Positions 1-8,341 of a DNA stretch of 64,000 nucleotides are shown here, in pieces. The translations under genes were made by a program, and so were the position numbers. Origin of the DNA: Aquimarina sp. U1-2 (GTDB lineage Bacteria > Bacteroidota > Bacteroidia > Flavobacteriales > Flavobacteriaceae). The stretch spans positions 1-64,000 of the forward strand of contig NZ_JAGKIK010000016.1 of the NCBI RefSeq assembly GCF_017897595.1, written 5' to 3'. The notes under the pieces are model-generated. The model searched no databases. It was not told the DNA's origin and was given only the letters and a program-made list of their open reading frames with translations. Position 1 is the first letter of the stretch, and every line of letters starts with the position of its first letter.

Positions 1-108
1 AACAACATCGATAAAATGACACCTGTGGAATTCGAAAAAAACTTTCCTTTGATGGCTAGCCATCAAAGGAAAACAATGACTATTTTTAACAACGAAGTAT
101 TAACCTAA
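1..108 (+). CDS. IS3-family transposase OrfB, C-terminal end (cut by window edge)
   Basis: The frame is open from base 1 and ends at TAA 106-108, giving 35 residues with the motif KMTPVEFEKN. This is the usual end of the rve integrase domain of IS3-type OrfB proteins, where a short TP-x-EF element closes the protein. The catalytic DDE residues lie outside the window. An IS-like right end follows within 30 bases. I infer an IS3-group element that enters from the left; whether the full transposase is intact cannot be seen. Confidence 0.7.
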   Translation, partial: NNIDKMTPVEFEKNFPLMASHQRKTMTIFNNEVLT

Positions 109-110
109 AA

Positions 111-137
111 ACGGTCAACGCTAATGAGGGAAGTACA
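111..137 (+). repeat. Putative right terminal end of the IS3-family element
   Basis: The sequence following the transposase stop ends in GAGGGAAGTACA. Read inward on the minus strand it begins TGTACTTCCCTC, with the TG...CA ends usual for IS3 elements. It resembles the left end of the second IS remnant at 4895 (TGTAGATACCCC). The flanking minus-strand lipoprotein frame is broken exactly here, which supports an insertion boundary at about 137/138. The other end is outside the window, so no target duplication can be checked. Confidence 0.5.
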
Positions 138-253
138 TTATTTGAAAAAAAGCTTTGTGCTACTACTTTGACAGTTTCAGAAGGTGTGAGGGCTTTCTGT
201 TCCGTACAGGAAACAAATAGTAGGACAAAAGTGCAAATCAGTACATTTTTCAT
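138..253 (-). pseudogene. 5' fragment of a lipoprotein gene, interrupted by the IS
   Basis: An ATG at 253 opens a frame beginning MKNVLICTFVLLFVSC, a lipoprotein signal with lipobox FVSC, followed by TEQKALTPSETVKVVAQSFF. The frame runs into the IS end at 137 after about 38 codons. It starts 7 bases after the traN stop, so it belonged to the same transfer operon or lay just behind it. The protein family cannot be named from so few residues. Confidence 0.5.
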
Positions 254-260
254 AATCAAA

Positions 261-756
261 TCAATTTGGGTTATTAATCATTCGGTGCGGGATCTTTAAC
301 TTGATATCACGTTCACCGTTTTTTTCATTGAGTTCTAAAACTACCCTTCGTCCATCAGATATCGAAAACTTTGGCATTACATAAATCAATCTTTCGGTCG
401 TGCCTTCTTTTACTTTGGAAGGCAATCGATGTTTGTAAAGCGGTTCTTTATAGATACGTTGCAAGGACTTTCGTTTCCCTTTTTGTCGCGTTTCGACAGA
501 TAGATTTAAGAAATTCAAATCATAATCCATCGAGCTATTGTTTTTAATTTCGACAACGAAATACAATTCCTCTTTATCAAAAACAATGTTTTCAAGCTTC
601 AAAACCACACCATCATTCCGGTTTCGTTTGATGGGAATATTAGGTTTCCGATTTAAAAGATACGAGCTAAACCGTTCGTAATATTGACGTTTACTAAGCG
701 GTGCTTTTGGAATAACTTCGACCTCAGGATTAGCTTCAGCAACTCTATTTTCATTC
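261..756 (-). pseudogene. traN: Conjugative transposon TraN (DUF4138), C-terminal fragment
   Basis: TraN is an outer-membrane or periplasmic part of the Bacteroidota type IV transfer apparatus. The C-terminal part is recognisable: LKLENIVFDKEELYFVVEIK, then a stretch with IPYD-like MDYDLNFL, and near the end KFSISDGRRVVLELNEKNGER, which matches the family's closing beta strands. The frame continues upstream of the first possible start (GTG at 608) without a stop, through RFSSYLLNRKPNIPIKRN and ENRVAEANPE, to about 756, where it meets the LuxR-type gene. The N-terminal two thirds are missing. It is a decay product of a conjugative element; no other tra gene is in the window. Confidence 0.65.
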
Positions 757-1591
757 CCGATACTGTTCGCTCTGCTATGAAAAAATTCTGTCCTATTTCT
801 TTGTAAGTGTTTATGTTGATGATGGAAATGGCTATTTCAATTTCTCTTCTTGTAAGGCTTTGGTAGATTAATTTTGTCTCTAGTAGCTTTTCCTTGTTCT
901 CTTTGTAGAATGAGAACACCTCAAACATTTTATTCTTGTTCTCAAGAAAATAGAGGTAACGGTCAATTTCAATAATTGTAATGGCATAGAAAGCACTATT
1001 CATTACTGTAAAGGTTAGCCATTGATAATCACCAATAATTGTGAGGATGGGCAACAGTGCTATTGCAACAACACATAGCATCGATAAACGATATCTTCTT
1101 ATGGTAAATGAATTTCGCTTGGGAATGTTTTTTACTCGTTGTTGAAAAGCCCAAAGAAAATAAGACGCCAATACTGCAACTGGTAGTGTAAAAGAAGCTC
1201 TTGCTATGGCCATAGAATCAGTAGCATAAAATGGGATTAAGAATAAAAATACAAAGCAGATAGCCAACATTAAAATGATGTTTCTAATGGAAAAATGAAC
1301 TTTTAAAATAGTAATGTCATACTCTTTGTACAGGTAGTATGCCAGATAAATGCAGAGTGTAATAGCAATGCCATACGTAATAATATATTGTAAAATGAAA
1401 GGGCCAACAAAGTTGTCAATAGGAAGAAATCCACCTGTGATATTATAGAGAATGAAAAGGATACCGAGGATAAGATACCTCTTTAGTGTTTTTCGTTTTA
1501 GATTGAAGCTCTGGTATGCGGCAAACAATACAATGAACGTATCTACCAAGAGGTAGAAAAACGTTGTCCAATGTATTGATGTGCCGAACAT
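653..1591 (-). pseudogene. Membrane-bound LuxR-type regulator, truncated and fused out of frame to traN
   Basis: Residues 1 to about 215 form seven hydrophobic segments. A charged linker follows, then a LuxR-type HTH beginning LTRREIEIAISI and running through YKEIGQNFFIAERTVS. Such 7TM-LuxR proteins are common one-component regulators in flavobacteria. The family sequence after ERTV(S/K) should be the recognition helix and a final helix. Here it is replaced at about position 757 by codons that are the traN fragment read in another frame (residues GMKIELLKL to the end). The DNA-recognition helix is therefore lost and the protein is probably non-functional as a regulator. The coding part that looks native is 757-1591. 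Confidence 0.65.
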
Positions 1592-1602
1592 TTAGATTCA
1601 TA

Positions 1603-2088
1603 TTAATAGTCTTCAAAGCGATCCTGTTCTATGTTTTTTCTAACCTTGTACCAGTTGAAAATTTGATGGTGCATTGCTATATAGACTCCTTTGCTTAAAT
1701 CAGTAAGATTTAAAATAGCGAACTTCAAATTATCCAGTACATCAGAGTTAGGGAGTGTTCCCAAAATAAACGACCCAGTTAACACAATGGTCTTGTCAAT
1801 ATCTAGCTTCCCCAAATATTTTGCAGTTTCAACCATAGTCAAGGTGCCATGAGTGATTAAAACTTTACTAGACTCAGTTGATGTGACAAGTTCAGCTAGA
1901 AACTTTCTGTCTTCCTTGTCTATAAACCTACTATCCTTTAAAAAAGCCTTTTGAATCGTAAACCCTGGAACATCCTTTATTTGATTAAGTAGAGTAGTAA
2001 GCAACAAGGGTGATTCTTTTGGTGCATTAATCGAATCTTCATATTCTAGACCTTCTATGGTGCCGCCTGTGGTTATTATTTGTATCAT
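1603..2088 (-). CDS. Short asparaginase-domain protein
   Basis: A 161-residue protein with both threonine motifs of the L-asparaginase N-terminal domain: TTGGTIEG at residues 6-13 and ITHGT at about residue 79, followed by VLTGSF. Full-length asparaginases have about 330 residues with a second domain; this compact form ends after the first, as do many small bacterial homologues annotated only as asparaginase-domain proteins. Substrate is unknown, though amide or ester hydrolysis is plausible. The gene is 11 bases upstream of the truncated LuxR gene and probably shared its transcript. Confidence 0.75.
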   Translation of the reverse strand: MIQIITTGGTIEGLEYEDSINAPKESPLLLTTLLNQIKDVPGFTIQKAFLKDSRFIDKEDRKFLAELVTSTESSKVLITHGTLTMVETAKYLGKLDIDKTIVLTGSFILGTLPNSDVLDNLKFAILNLTDLSKGVYIAMHHQIFNWYKVRKNIEQDRFEDY

Positions 2089-2448
2089 GGTGTCAGTCTG
2101 GTCATTTATACAGTGATACTTGCAACTTCAGTTTTTAGACAATTGAAAATTTGCTCTAAAGGTATTGTAGCCTTTCCTAAAAATAGGACAGATTATAACC
2201 TGAACCTTTTCAGTCAACATTTAAAATGTCTTTTCTTAGAACTTTCCATTTTGGTTCTTCCATTCTGATTTTAGTGAAATTTATTCTAAGATATCTCTCT
2301 CAGGGAGATAGTAAAAAGCGGCACAGTGACTATACCATTATAAAATTTCTAACTCAATAATGCTGAGTTTTACGAAATTAAGTTATCACTAAATGGTATA
2401 CTTTAATTAATACTTGTTCTCAGTCAATCAAAAGAAAGCGTATATAAG
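2089..2448. other. Intergenic region without a convincing gene
   Basis: About 360 bases of AT-rich DNA. A 62-codon plus-strand frame at 2080-2268 has no family resemblance and overlaps the start of the asparaginase-like gene, so I leave it out. This stretch should hold the promoter of the asparaginase/LuxR pair. I see no clear terminator hairpin. Confidence 0.4.
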
Positions 2449-2946
2449 TTATTTGCAATATTTAGAGATTAATTCAGCCATACGACCATTTTTTCTAGCT
2501 AAAGTGACTAAAAGTGAAAAAATAGGTTGTCCCAGTTTTTGAAAACCAACCATTTTTGAATTATTGAGATAAACAAATACGGCGAGGTCTATTAATCTTT
2601 TCGGTGTCCCAGATCGAGACAACAAACCATCCTTAGCCAAACCTTTAAAAATCTGTAATGCATTCTCAAAATTTTTATTGCCAGGACTCACAGTCACCCT
2701 GACCACGCACTCATTTTTACTTTTATTGTGAAAATAATGTTTGCGCAGGCGATCAACCATTACTTGTCCCCCTTCGGTAAATTCAGATATTTTGCCACTC
2801 AACCCTATTTCGAGTGAACCCTTAAGTATTTCAAACTTTTCCGAAAATAAGGTGTGATAATGCCATGGCGTTTTTTCACCTGGAAGAATACTGATTATTA
2901 TGATGGAATCCTCGCTACCTTTAGAATGCTGTTGAATTTGTACCAT
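2449..2946 (-). CDS. Cupin-domain protein
   Basis: A 165-residue protein. The N-terminal 95 residues carry the RmlC-like cupin signature: GEKTPWHYH (possible metal-binding histidines), an EKFEILKGSLEIGL turn, and later the HYFHN segment where the second cupin motif would supply a histidine. The C-terminal 60 residues are helical and not part of the core cupin fold. Cupins of this size act as metal-dependent enzymes or small-ligand sensors; nothing here fixes the substrate. Stand-alone gene. Confidence 0.7.
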   Translation of the reverse strand: MVQIQQHSKGSEDSIIIISILPGEKTPWHYHTLFSEKFEILKGSLEIGLSGKISEFTEGGQVMVDRLRKHYFHNKSKNECVVRVTVSPGNKNFENALQIFKGLAKDGLLSRSGTPKRLIDLAVFVYLNNSKMVGFQKLGQPIFSLLVTLARKNGRMAELISKYCK

Positions 2947-3098
2947 ACTACTTAATTTTAAACACCGCTATAGTCCTCACGGTCTTATTGATTTATAATC
3001 GAACCAATAAAGTGTTCGACTCTGATTAAATGCTGTTCTCTTTCTTCAGGTGAGGAGACATTAATACCTTTCCGCTGGTGTCAACCAACAATACAATC

Positions 3099-3503
3099 TT
3101 AAATAGCCTTCTCAATTGATACCTTTTTCTTATTAAGCAATAAAATTAATCCAAAGAAAAAGCATACTAGAATAGCCATAATGTGCGGAACGTATTCTGC
3201 TATTCCTGTATAGTTTTTATTTAAAACAATCAACAAGTCAACAACAGGAATAATTGTCCCGACGAGTAAAGCGATAGCCAATGCTCTTGTTTGCTTTGTC
3301 AGAACAAAAACACAAAAAAGCAACCCCGCAAATAAATCTCTTATTCCTTTAATGTAATGAAAAGAATAGTCGCCTAACTCATTATAACGTATACCATAAC
3401 CAAGCTCGGCATTTTCGGGTGTTAAAAGAAATCTAGTTCCCAAGAAAATCAATCCCAGACCAGTAAGGAAAGCTATTGTAACGGAAATTCGCTTTGTCAT
3501 CAT
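3099..3503 (-). CDS. DUF4267 membrane protein
   Basis: A 134-residue protein with four predicted membrane helices and the family hallmark KGIRDLFAG between helices 1 and 2. DUF4267 proteins are small inner-membrane proteins of unknown function. The gene lies 70 bases downstream of a CRP/FNR regulator on the same strand, so it may be its target or co-transcribed partner. It ends in a basic tail (LLNKKKVSIEKAI). Confidence 0.75.
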   Translation of the reverse strand: MMTKRISVTIAFLTGLGLIFLGTRFLLTPENAELGYGIRYNELGDYSFHYIKGIRDLFAGLLFCVFVLTKQTRALAIALLVGTIIPVVDLLIVLNKNYTGIAEYVPHIMAILVCFFFGLILLLNKKKVSIEKAI

Positions 3504-3573
3504 ATTTTATCTTTAGTTATTATACAAAGCTCGATTTTTCGATTTTAGGATTTATGCACCTGGAGTTAATAAA

Positions 3574-4152
3574 TCATCTCGAACTTGAAATTCTTTTACG
3601 AATGCGGCTGAGCGATTGTGGCTTAACGCCAACATATGAAGCAATGTAATATTGCGGTATTCTTTGCTCGATATCTCTAAAATTGGATAAGAAATTAAGA
3701 TATCGTTCTTCTGAAGTTTGGGTGTATAGAATTGTTAATTGCGCAATCAATTCAACAAAAACTCTTTCAATGATAATCCTCCCAAATCTATCTCCTTGTG
3801 CAAGTGAGTGGTAAATTGACTCCATTTCTTTTTTATTTACAGTCAATACCGATGTCGGCTCTAAAGCTTTGATGAATACTTTGGAGGGCAGTCGTGGAAG
3901 ATAGCTTTCATAATTACAGACAAAATCATTTTCATTATTGAAATAATAAATATTGTCTTCACCATCGTTATTTATCCCATAACAGACAATACCTTTTTTA
4001 ATAAAGAAAACCTCATTGCAAACCTTGCCTGTTTCAAGTAATAGTTCATTTTTTTTGAAGGATTTAAAAGTAAAGCAGGACTTAAGATATACTTCTTCTT
4101 GATCAGAAATAGTTATGATTTCTTTAATCTTATTCAGAAGGCAAGTATGCAT
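3574..4152 (-). CDS. CRP/FNR-family transcriptional regulator
   Basis: A 192-residue protein with an N-terminal cyclic-nucleotide-binding-like beta roll (residues about 20-115, with the TGKVCNEVFFIKKGIV strand) and a short C-terminal HTH ending YIASYVGVKPQSLSRIRKR, the form typical of Bacteroidota one-component regulators. It has no FNR-type cysteine cluster and no canonical cAMP-binding signature, so its ligand is unknown. Three paralogues are in this window (5044, 52052, 58698), all sharing the PQ-x-x-IASYLG...SLSRIR recognition region. Confidence 0.88.
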   Translation of the reverse strand: MHTCLLNKIKEIITISDQEEVYLKSCFTFKSFKKNELLLETGKVCNEVFFIKKGIVCYGINNDGEDNIYYFNNENDFVCNYESYLPRLPSKVFIKALEPTSVLTVNKKEMESIYHSLAQGDRFGRIIIERVFVELIAQLTILYTQTSEERYLNFLSNFRDIEQRIPQYYIASYVGVKPQSLSRIRKRISSSR

Positions 4153-4520
4153 TATTCAATTAAATATTATAAAAATTTAAAGTAACAACTTAACCACAAA
4201 ATTAATATTTTCATTTTTCAATAATAGTATGAATATGGTTTTATATACATTGTCCTATTGCTTTTAGTTGTTAATTGCTGAAGTATTTGAACGAAATATT
4301 CAATACTTCTCCATTAAATGCTAGAGTAATGCTATGGATTGGAAATAATATTGTGCTAGGCTAAATTTTTATTGGCCCAAAAATCTAGGAAATGAGTCAT
4401 ATTTCTTTTTCTGGTTCATAAAATTTTTCAAAACTTCATTCCATAGAAAATACTCATGGCCATCTGAGTTAAAATTGCAGTTATGAATTTCCTCGTTCAT
4501 TTAGTGAGGTCTGTAACATT
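4153..4520. other. Intergenic region upstream of the CRP/FNR gene
   Basis: About 370 AT-rich bases between the regulator start and a duplicated segment. No open frame resembles a gene on either strand. It should hold the regulator's promoter. Confidence 0.35.
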
Positions 4521-4672
4521 AGCATCAACTTGATATAGGAGTACTAAAAGAATTAAATTATGAATTTCGCTAGAAAAAAATATTGATCTATTCTCAATTT
4601 GTTTTCACAAAATTTTTCTTTTCTGACAACCATTTTAGGCAATAAACAAAGCATTTATACAAGAATCAATAC
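4521..4672 (+). repeat. Direct repeat A, left copy (about 150 bp)
   Basis: The block starting ATCAACTTGATA and running through CCATTTTAGGCAATAAAC to GATCAATAC-like sequence recurs in the same orientation at 7373-7525, with roughly three quarters of bases conserved by eye. This copy is interrupted on its right by an IS remnant; the right copy continues uninterrupted. The two copies bound a CRP/FNR gene, an outer-membrane protein and a broken membrane-protein gene. Confidence 0.65.
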
Positions 4673-4842
4673 AGTTTCTCGAATACCTGCTCCGCCCCAG
4701 AGAGGAAATCGCGTTTCCATGAACTGATCTGGGTAGGGTGGATCTGGTACTTCTGGGCGAGTTCGGCTAGGCTATGCCGCTCTTTCAAGGCCTCCAAAAC
4801 GACCTTCGTCTTGAAGTTCGGGGTGAATTTTCTTCGTGTCAT
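4666..4842 (-). pseudogene. IS3-family OrfA remnant
   Basis: A 58-residue frame starting at ATG 4842: MTRRKFTPNFKTKVV, LAELAQKYQIHPTQISSWK, FLSGAEQVFEK. This is the N-terminal HTH (HTH_Tnp_1) of IS3-group OrfA. Normal OrfA proteins have about 90-100 residues with a leucine-zipper tail; here the frame leaves IS sequence after FEKL and stops in the flanking repeat. OrfB is absent. Higher G+C than the surrounding DNA supports foreign origin. Confidence 0.75.
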
Positions 4843-4895
4843 ATCCAGTAAATTTAATGATTAAACTTACTGTCTTAATTCTTGGGGTATCTACA
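4843..4895 (-). mobile_element. Left end of the IS3-family remnant
   Basis: Upstream of orfA on the minus strand the sequence begins TGTAGATACCCCAAGAATTA at 4895, a TG-start terminal repeat consistent with IS3 elements. Together with the orfA fragment, the surviving IS is about 220 bp (4673-4895); everything from mid-orfA to the other end has been deleted. Confidence 0.5.
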
Positions 4896-5043
4896 GCTTT
4901 CAGTAAGCTCTTAGTGAAAATCATTCATATTCGTAATTATGCAGAAAATTGTTACTTTGAAAAGAATAGAATTTAGTAATGTCAATTCACTTAAATTTTG
5001 TTATATCTTGGGTTTGTAATCTACTATATATACTACTCATTAA

Positions 5044-5619
5044 ATGAAAGACAAAATAAGAAAATCCTTCGATCAAATATTCATGCTATCCGATGAAGAA
5101 TGGTTTCAAATGCAGCAATGCTTTGAGCTCTTTAAATTTAAGAAAGGAGATATCTTATTAGATACAAACGCGATTTGTAATTTTATAGGTTTTGTAGATA
5201 TTGGAATAATTCGTTTTTTCGAAATAAAAGATGGTAATGAAAAAGTTACGGCTTTTTGGTTTCCAGACGACTTCCTAAGTAACTACAGAAGTTTCCTGTC
5301 TGGTACAAAATCAACTCATTATATAGAAGCTCTGAGCGATGGAAGTTACTGGAGATTAAGTAAAGAAGATTTATGGAGGCTGTTTGATGATTATCCCAAA
5401 ATTGATAGATTGGGAAGAAAAATGGCAGAGTATCTTTACCTGATTGTCGCAGAGCGACTAGATAACCTTTTAAAACAGTCTCCTGAAGAAAGGTATAAAA
5501 GTTTAATAAATAATAATTCTAGGCTACTACAGCAGGTTCCGCAGTATATGATTGCTTCATATTTAGGCGTGAGCGCGGAAACATTAAGCAGAATAAGGAA
5601 AAGAATCTACACAAAATAG
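5044..5619 (+). CDS. CRP/FNR-family transcriptional regulator
   Basis: A 191-residue protein with a CRP-like effector domain (LFKFKKGDILLDTNAICNFIGF) and a C-terminal HTH ending YMIASYLGVSAETLSRIRKR. It lacks FNR iron-sulfur cysteines. The stop codon is one base before a 20-bp perfect-armed palindrome (5621-5640), and the outer-membrane gene at 5696 follows in the same direction. This order suggests the regulator controls that gene, and possibly the lipoprotein at 8285, through the shared palindrome. This is an inference from position and symmetry, not from any known site. Confidence 0.9.
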   Translation: MKDKIRKSFDQIFMLSDEEWFQMQQCFELFKFKKGDILLDTNAICNFIGFVDIGIIRFFEIKDGNEKVTAFWFPDDFLSNYRSFLSGTKSTHYIEALSDGSYWRLSKEDLWRLFDDYPKIDRLGRKMAEYLYLIVAERLDNLLKQSPEERYKSLINNNSRLLQQVPQYMIASYLGVSAETLSRIRKRIYTK

Positions 5620-5620
5620 T

Positions 5621-5640
5621 TTCTTGACGTTCGTCAAGAA
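5621..5640. promoter_or_regulatory. Palindromic operator, CRP/FNR-like
   Basis: TTCTTGACGTTCGTCAAGAA has 9-bp perfect arms around TT. The core TTGAC-N4-GTCAA has the architecture of FNR/CRP-family sites (FNR itself: TTGAT-N4-ATCAA). There is no T-run after it, so a terminator is less likely. Its core ends 59 bases before the ATG at 5696. The same core is found at 8342-8355 before another envelope gene at almost the same spacing. Confidence 0.6.
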
Positions 5641-5695
5641 TATTGATGCTTACATATTGTTCATTTATAGTTTCTAAATCTTAATAGAACCTTTT

Positions 5696-6394
5696 ATGAA
5701 CATAATCGCATTGCATCATCACAAATTTACCGGCACCCTACTAGTCATTTATTTTTTATTCTTTCTAAGAATATCAGCTCAAACAGCACATACCGAATTG
5801 GTTTATTCAGAATCGAACATACATCTGCTAAATTCTGTAAATACTGATTCTGATAATTCTGTCAAGAAACGCTTTAACAGTCGCGATACTGATCTTTTTG
5901 ATCGCAAAAATTCAGTAGAAGGCAGTATTCTATTACCTATCGCACCAGGAAATGAAACATCATTTAAATACACGCGTAGAATTTGGAAAAAAGAAAGAAC
6001 TAGCGGAGAGTTTGTAACAGGAATACATTTTCATATAAATTCAGAAAGAGATGGTGGCACCTATGACGACTATCAAATTATTTTGGGTTACCGACATTTT
6101 TTCTGGAAAGGATTAAACTTTGAGGCAGGCATACAACCTAAACTCTATTACCGATTAAAGAATGCTACTTTTAGTGATAGAACGCACGATGGGTATGGTT
6201 TATTTGTTTATTCGATGGCAGGATATCAATTCGAAGCTATAAAAAAACAGAACTACAGCTTTATCGTTAATGTTCAACCCGTTGGATTAGCATACAGTGC
6301 ATATCATAGTGACAATTGGGCAAAAGATGCTGAAGGTAGCGAAACCGATGATCTTCTTTATTTTGGCAACATATCAATAGGAATAAGATTTTAG
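5696..6394 (+). CDS. Secreted outer-membrane beta-barrel protein
   Basis: A 232-residue protein with an N-terminal signal peptide (hydrophobic LLVIYFLFFL then ISAQ as a likely cleavage site), an extended acidic linker, and alternating strands from residue 80 ending in the aromatic-terminated strand GNISIGIRF, the usual last strand of an outer-membrane barrel. Family unknown. A strong palindrome sits 56 bases upstream, next to a CRP/FNR gene, so it is probably a direct target. Confidence 0.7.
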   Translation: MNIIALHHHKFTGTLLVIYFLFFLRISAQTAHTELVYSESNIHLLNSVNTDSDNSVKKRFNSRDTDLFDRKNSVEGSILLPIAPGNETSFKYTRRIWKKERTSGEFVTGIHFHINSERDGGTYDDYQIILGYRHFFWKGLNFEAGIQPKLYYRLKNATFSDRTHDGYGLFVYSMAGYQFEAIKKQNYSFIVNVQPVGLAYSAYHSDNWAKDAEGSETDDLLYFGNISIGIRF

Positions 6395-6588
6395 GGGAGT
6401 GTAAATCCAGTTTTGACTCTTACATCAAATGTTTAAATGATGCTCTGGTTTGGAAGTAGACAATACTCTATTCTATAATAGTTTCCATTCGCTTTCGCTC
6501 AAGCGAAAATATTGCCCTACGCTTTTGGCCAAATTAAAATTCAAGGCACCTTTGGCATTTTAAATGAAAAAGTAGAAGGTGAAGCAAC

Positions 6589-6702
6589 ATGGATAAAGAC
6601 AGCACATCTTACGATAGCAAACCTGATATCTCTAAATTGGTTCAGAAAGATGGCAAACGGAAGGTGGATCATAATGAGCCAAAAGATAAAAGGCATTTTT
6701 GA
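6589..6702 (+). CDS. Possible small hydrophilic protein (37 aa)
   Basis: An ATG at 6589 preceded by GGTGAAGCAAC opens a 37-codon frame, MDKDSTSYDSKPDISKL to EPKDKRHF. Composition is highly charged and protein-like, but I recognise no family. It lies between the outer-membrane gene and the converging membrane pseudogene. Could be the tail of something lost; low confidence. Confidence 0.25.
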   Translation: MDKDSTSYDSKPDISKLVQKDGKRKVDHNEPKDKRHF

Positions 6703-6721
6703 ACAATAACCAACAGCCTTT

Positions 6722-7359
6722 GAATTCTCAACCTTACGAGACCAAAAAATAATGTAAACTGTACCTATGATAGAAGGAAACATCCAGGCAAAGAGGTTAT
6801 CGAAGTTTAAACCTGCAACAATAAACGCAGTTATTGATGCAATCATCGCACCGACCATTCTACCAATAAGAATCTTGAGTCAGATGGTTCTCTTTCTCAT
6901 TGTTTTCTTAAAATTCTGGAAGTCTTTTAAAGTTAATATAATTCCAAAAACGCCAAAGAACACAAAGAGCATATTATTTGCGTTTTCAACAAACATTCTA
7001 TAAACCCCTTTAAAAAACATTGCCACGGAACCTAATAACCTCGTACCTGAAATGATTTTATCAACACTTTTTGCATTACCTCTAAAACGACCTCTTATGT
7101 GAAGCGCCCTATTTCCTGCCAGCACCAGATAAATCGTAAATACTCCTTTTAAAAAAGAAATAGATTCTTGTGTCCGGGCATTATTGCAATAAACAACGAC
7201 AACGCGGCACTACTTATATATAGTAATTGAGAAAATTTTACCTGAACGGCGGTGGATTTTACTTCCTTTTTTCACTGAAATGCTCAGTGCACCTTAAACA
7301 AGTCCCAAACCACCGAGAAAGGCGTGTACGTATATCAAGATTTGTATCGTTTGTTCCAT
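6722..7359 (-). pseudogene. Multi-lesion pseudogene of a DUF2306-like membrane protein
   Basis: From ATG 7359 the frame reads MEQTIQILIYVHAFLGGLGL, hits TAA near 7295, resumes with GALSISVKKGSKIHRRSGKIF, shifts frame near 7215 (ALSLFIAIMPGHKN) and back near 7150 (GVFTIYLVLAGNRALHIRG). It then reaches an in-frame TGA at 6880-6882 where tryptophan would fit, and continues LKILIGRMVGAMIASITAFIV to GTVYIIFWSRKVEN. The order HAFLGG - RRSGKIF - MPGHKN - GTRLLGS - GRM(I/V)GA is that of a four- to six-helix membrane protein common in Bacteroidota; I assign DUF2306-like only tentatively. At least four lesions mean it is dead. Confidence 0.7.
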
Positions 7360-7372
7360 ACATCGTTTTTTT

Positions 7373-7525
7373 AGTATCAACTTGATACAAGAGTACTAAA
7401 ACAATTAATTTTTGAATTTCGTAAGACAAATGATATAGCTTTAGTCATAATTGGTTTTCACGAAATATTTCTTTTCTGACACCCATTTTAGGCAATAAAC
7501 TAAGGATTTATACGAGGATCAATAC
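7373..7525 (+). repeat. Direct repeat A, right copy
   Basis: Second copy of the block at 4521-4672: starts ATCAACTTGATACAAGAGTA, includes CCATTTTAGGCAATAAAC, ends GGATCAATAC. Offset between copies is about 2,852 bases with a one-base indel. It is uninterrupted and so shows the pre-IS sequence of the left copy. Confidence 0.65.
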
Positions 7526-7679
7526 GCTATGATTTGCGGAAAAAAATTCAGAATTAAGCATGGTATTAAAGATATCTAATGAGGCTCTTTACCTGAAGGT
7601 AATAAATTTTTGTGATATTGATACGTAAGAGCAATAGGAAAGGTAATGCGCTTACGTATTATCAAATTACTTTCTTAAT

Positions 7680-8285
7680 TTACTGTTTTGTATAAAATTT
7701 ATCTTGCAAAACCGTAACTCTTACTTCACAGATGTCTTCGGTTCTAACGCCGAATCTTAATCGACCATTAGATACTTGAATGATATCTCTTTCAATACAA
7801 TCATCTATGCCAGGAAAAATACTGCAGCCTTCATTAATATTGTATACGATTCCTGTTTCTGTGATGCCACAGTTTTCAAAACCAAAAACGTTGAGGATTT
7901 CCGGGTCAGAGGTTAAAAGCTCCAGCGTTTGTGATGTATTTCCGAAATCTGCTTCCCATGTTTCCTCGTAGAGATCGCTCTCACGTAAAATGGTAAATGG
8001 TCCTACAGATTCATAGACCAGTATAGGTTGTGTAAGAGCCTCATCGGCATATGCGGTGCTACGTATGCGGTTAGTTTCGCCATCAAAGACAAAAAATTCG
8101 TCCAGATATGCTTGAGCAAAAGGACTGTCGGGATCTGCGATTGGGAAAACTGTCGTTTCACTGGAAATCCAGGTTCCCTGTAATTGAGCTACGACTTCTG
8201 CTTCTGGATTCGCGTTGGAACCATCATCATCAGAATTACAAGATATACATAATAAAACTACAATGGTAATTAAGAATTTATTCAT
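7680..8285 (-). CDS. Lipoprotein, lipocalin-like in size, function unknown
   Basis: I choose ATG 8285 (MNKFLITIVVLLCISC) rather than the upstream 8342 because it gives a proper lipoprotein signal with lipobox CISC, followed by the acidic linker NSDDDGSN typical of Bacteroidota lipoproteins. The mature part contains LQGTWISSET, a start motif frequent in lipocalin-like Bacteroidota lipoproteins, and several cysteines (CGI, CSI, CIE, CEV). Substrate unknown. The palindrome at 8342-8355 lies 56 bases upstream and matches the one before the 5696 gene. Confidence 0.75.
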   Translation of the reverse strand: MNKFLITIVVLLCISCNSDDDGSNANPEAEVVAQLQGTWISSETTVFPIADPDSPFAQAYLDEFFVFDGETNRIRSTAYADEALTQPILVYESVGPFTILRESDLYEETWEADFGNTSQTLELLTSDPEILNVFGFENCGITETGIVYNINEGCSIFPGIDDCIERDIIQVSNGRLRFGVRTEDICEVRVTVLQDKFYTKQ

Positions 8286-8341
8286 TTTATTTAAATGTTT
8301 AATGATTAAATCAAAGATGAGTATACATAAAATGAATTCCA

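Noticed and set aside
2080..2268. A 62-codon plus-strand frame
   Set aside because: No recognisable features, overlaps the start of the asparaginase-like gene, and lies in AT-rich intergenic DNA.
5621..5640. Rho-independent terminator after the CRP/FNR gene
   Set aside because: The hairpin is perfect but no T-run follows, and a second copy lies upstream of another gene; an operator fits better.
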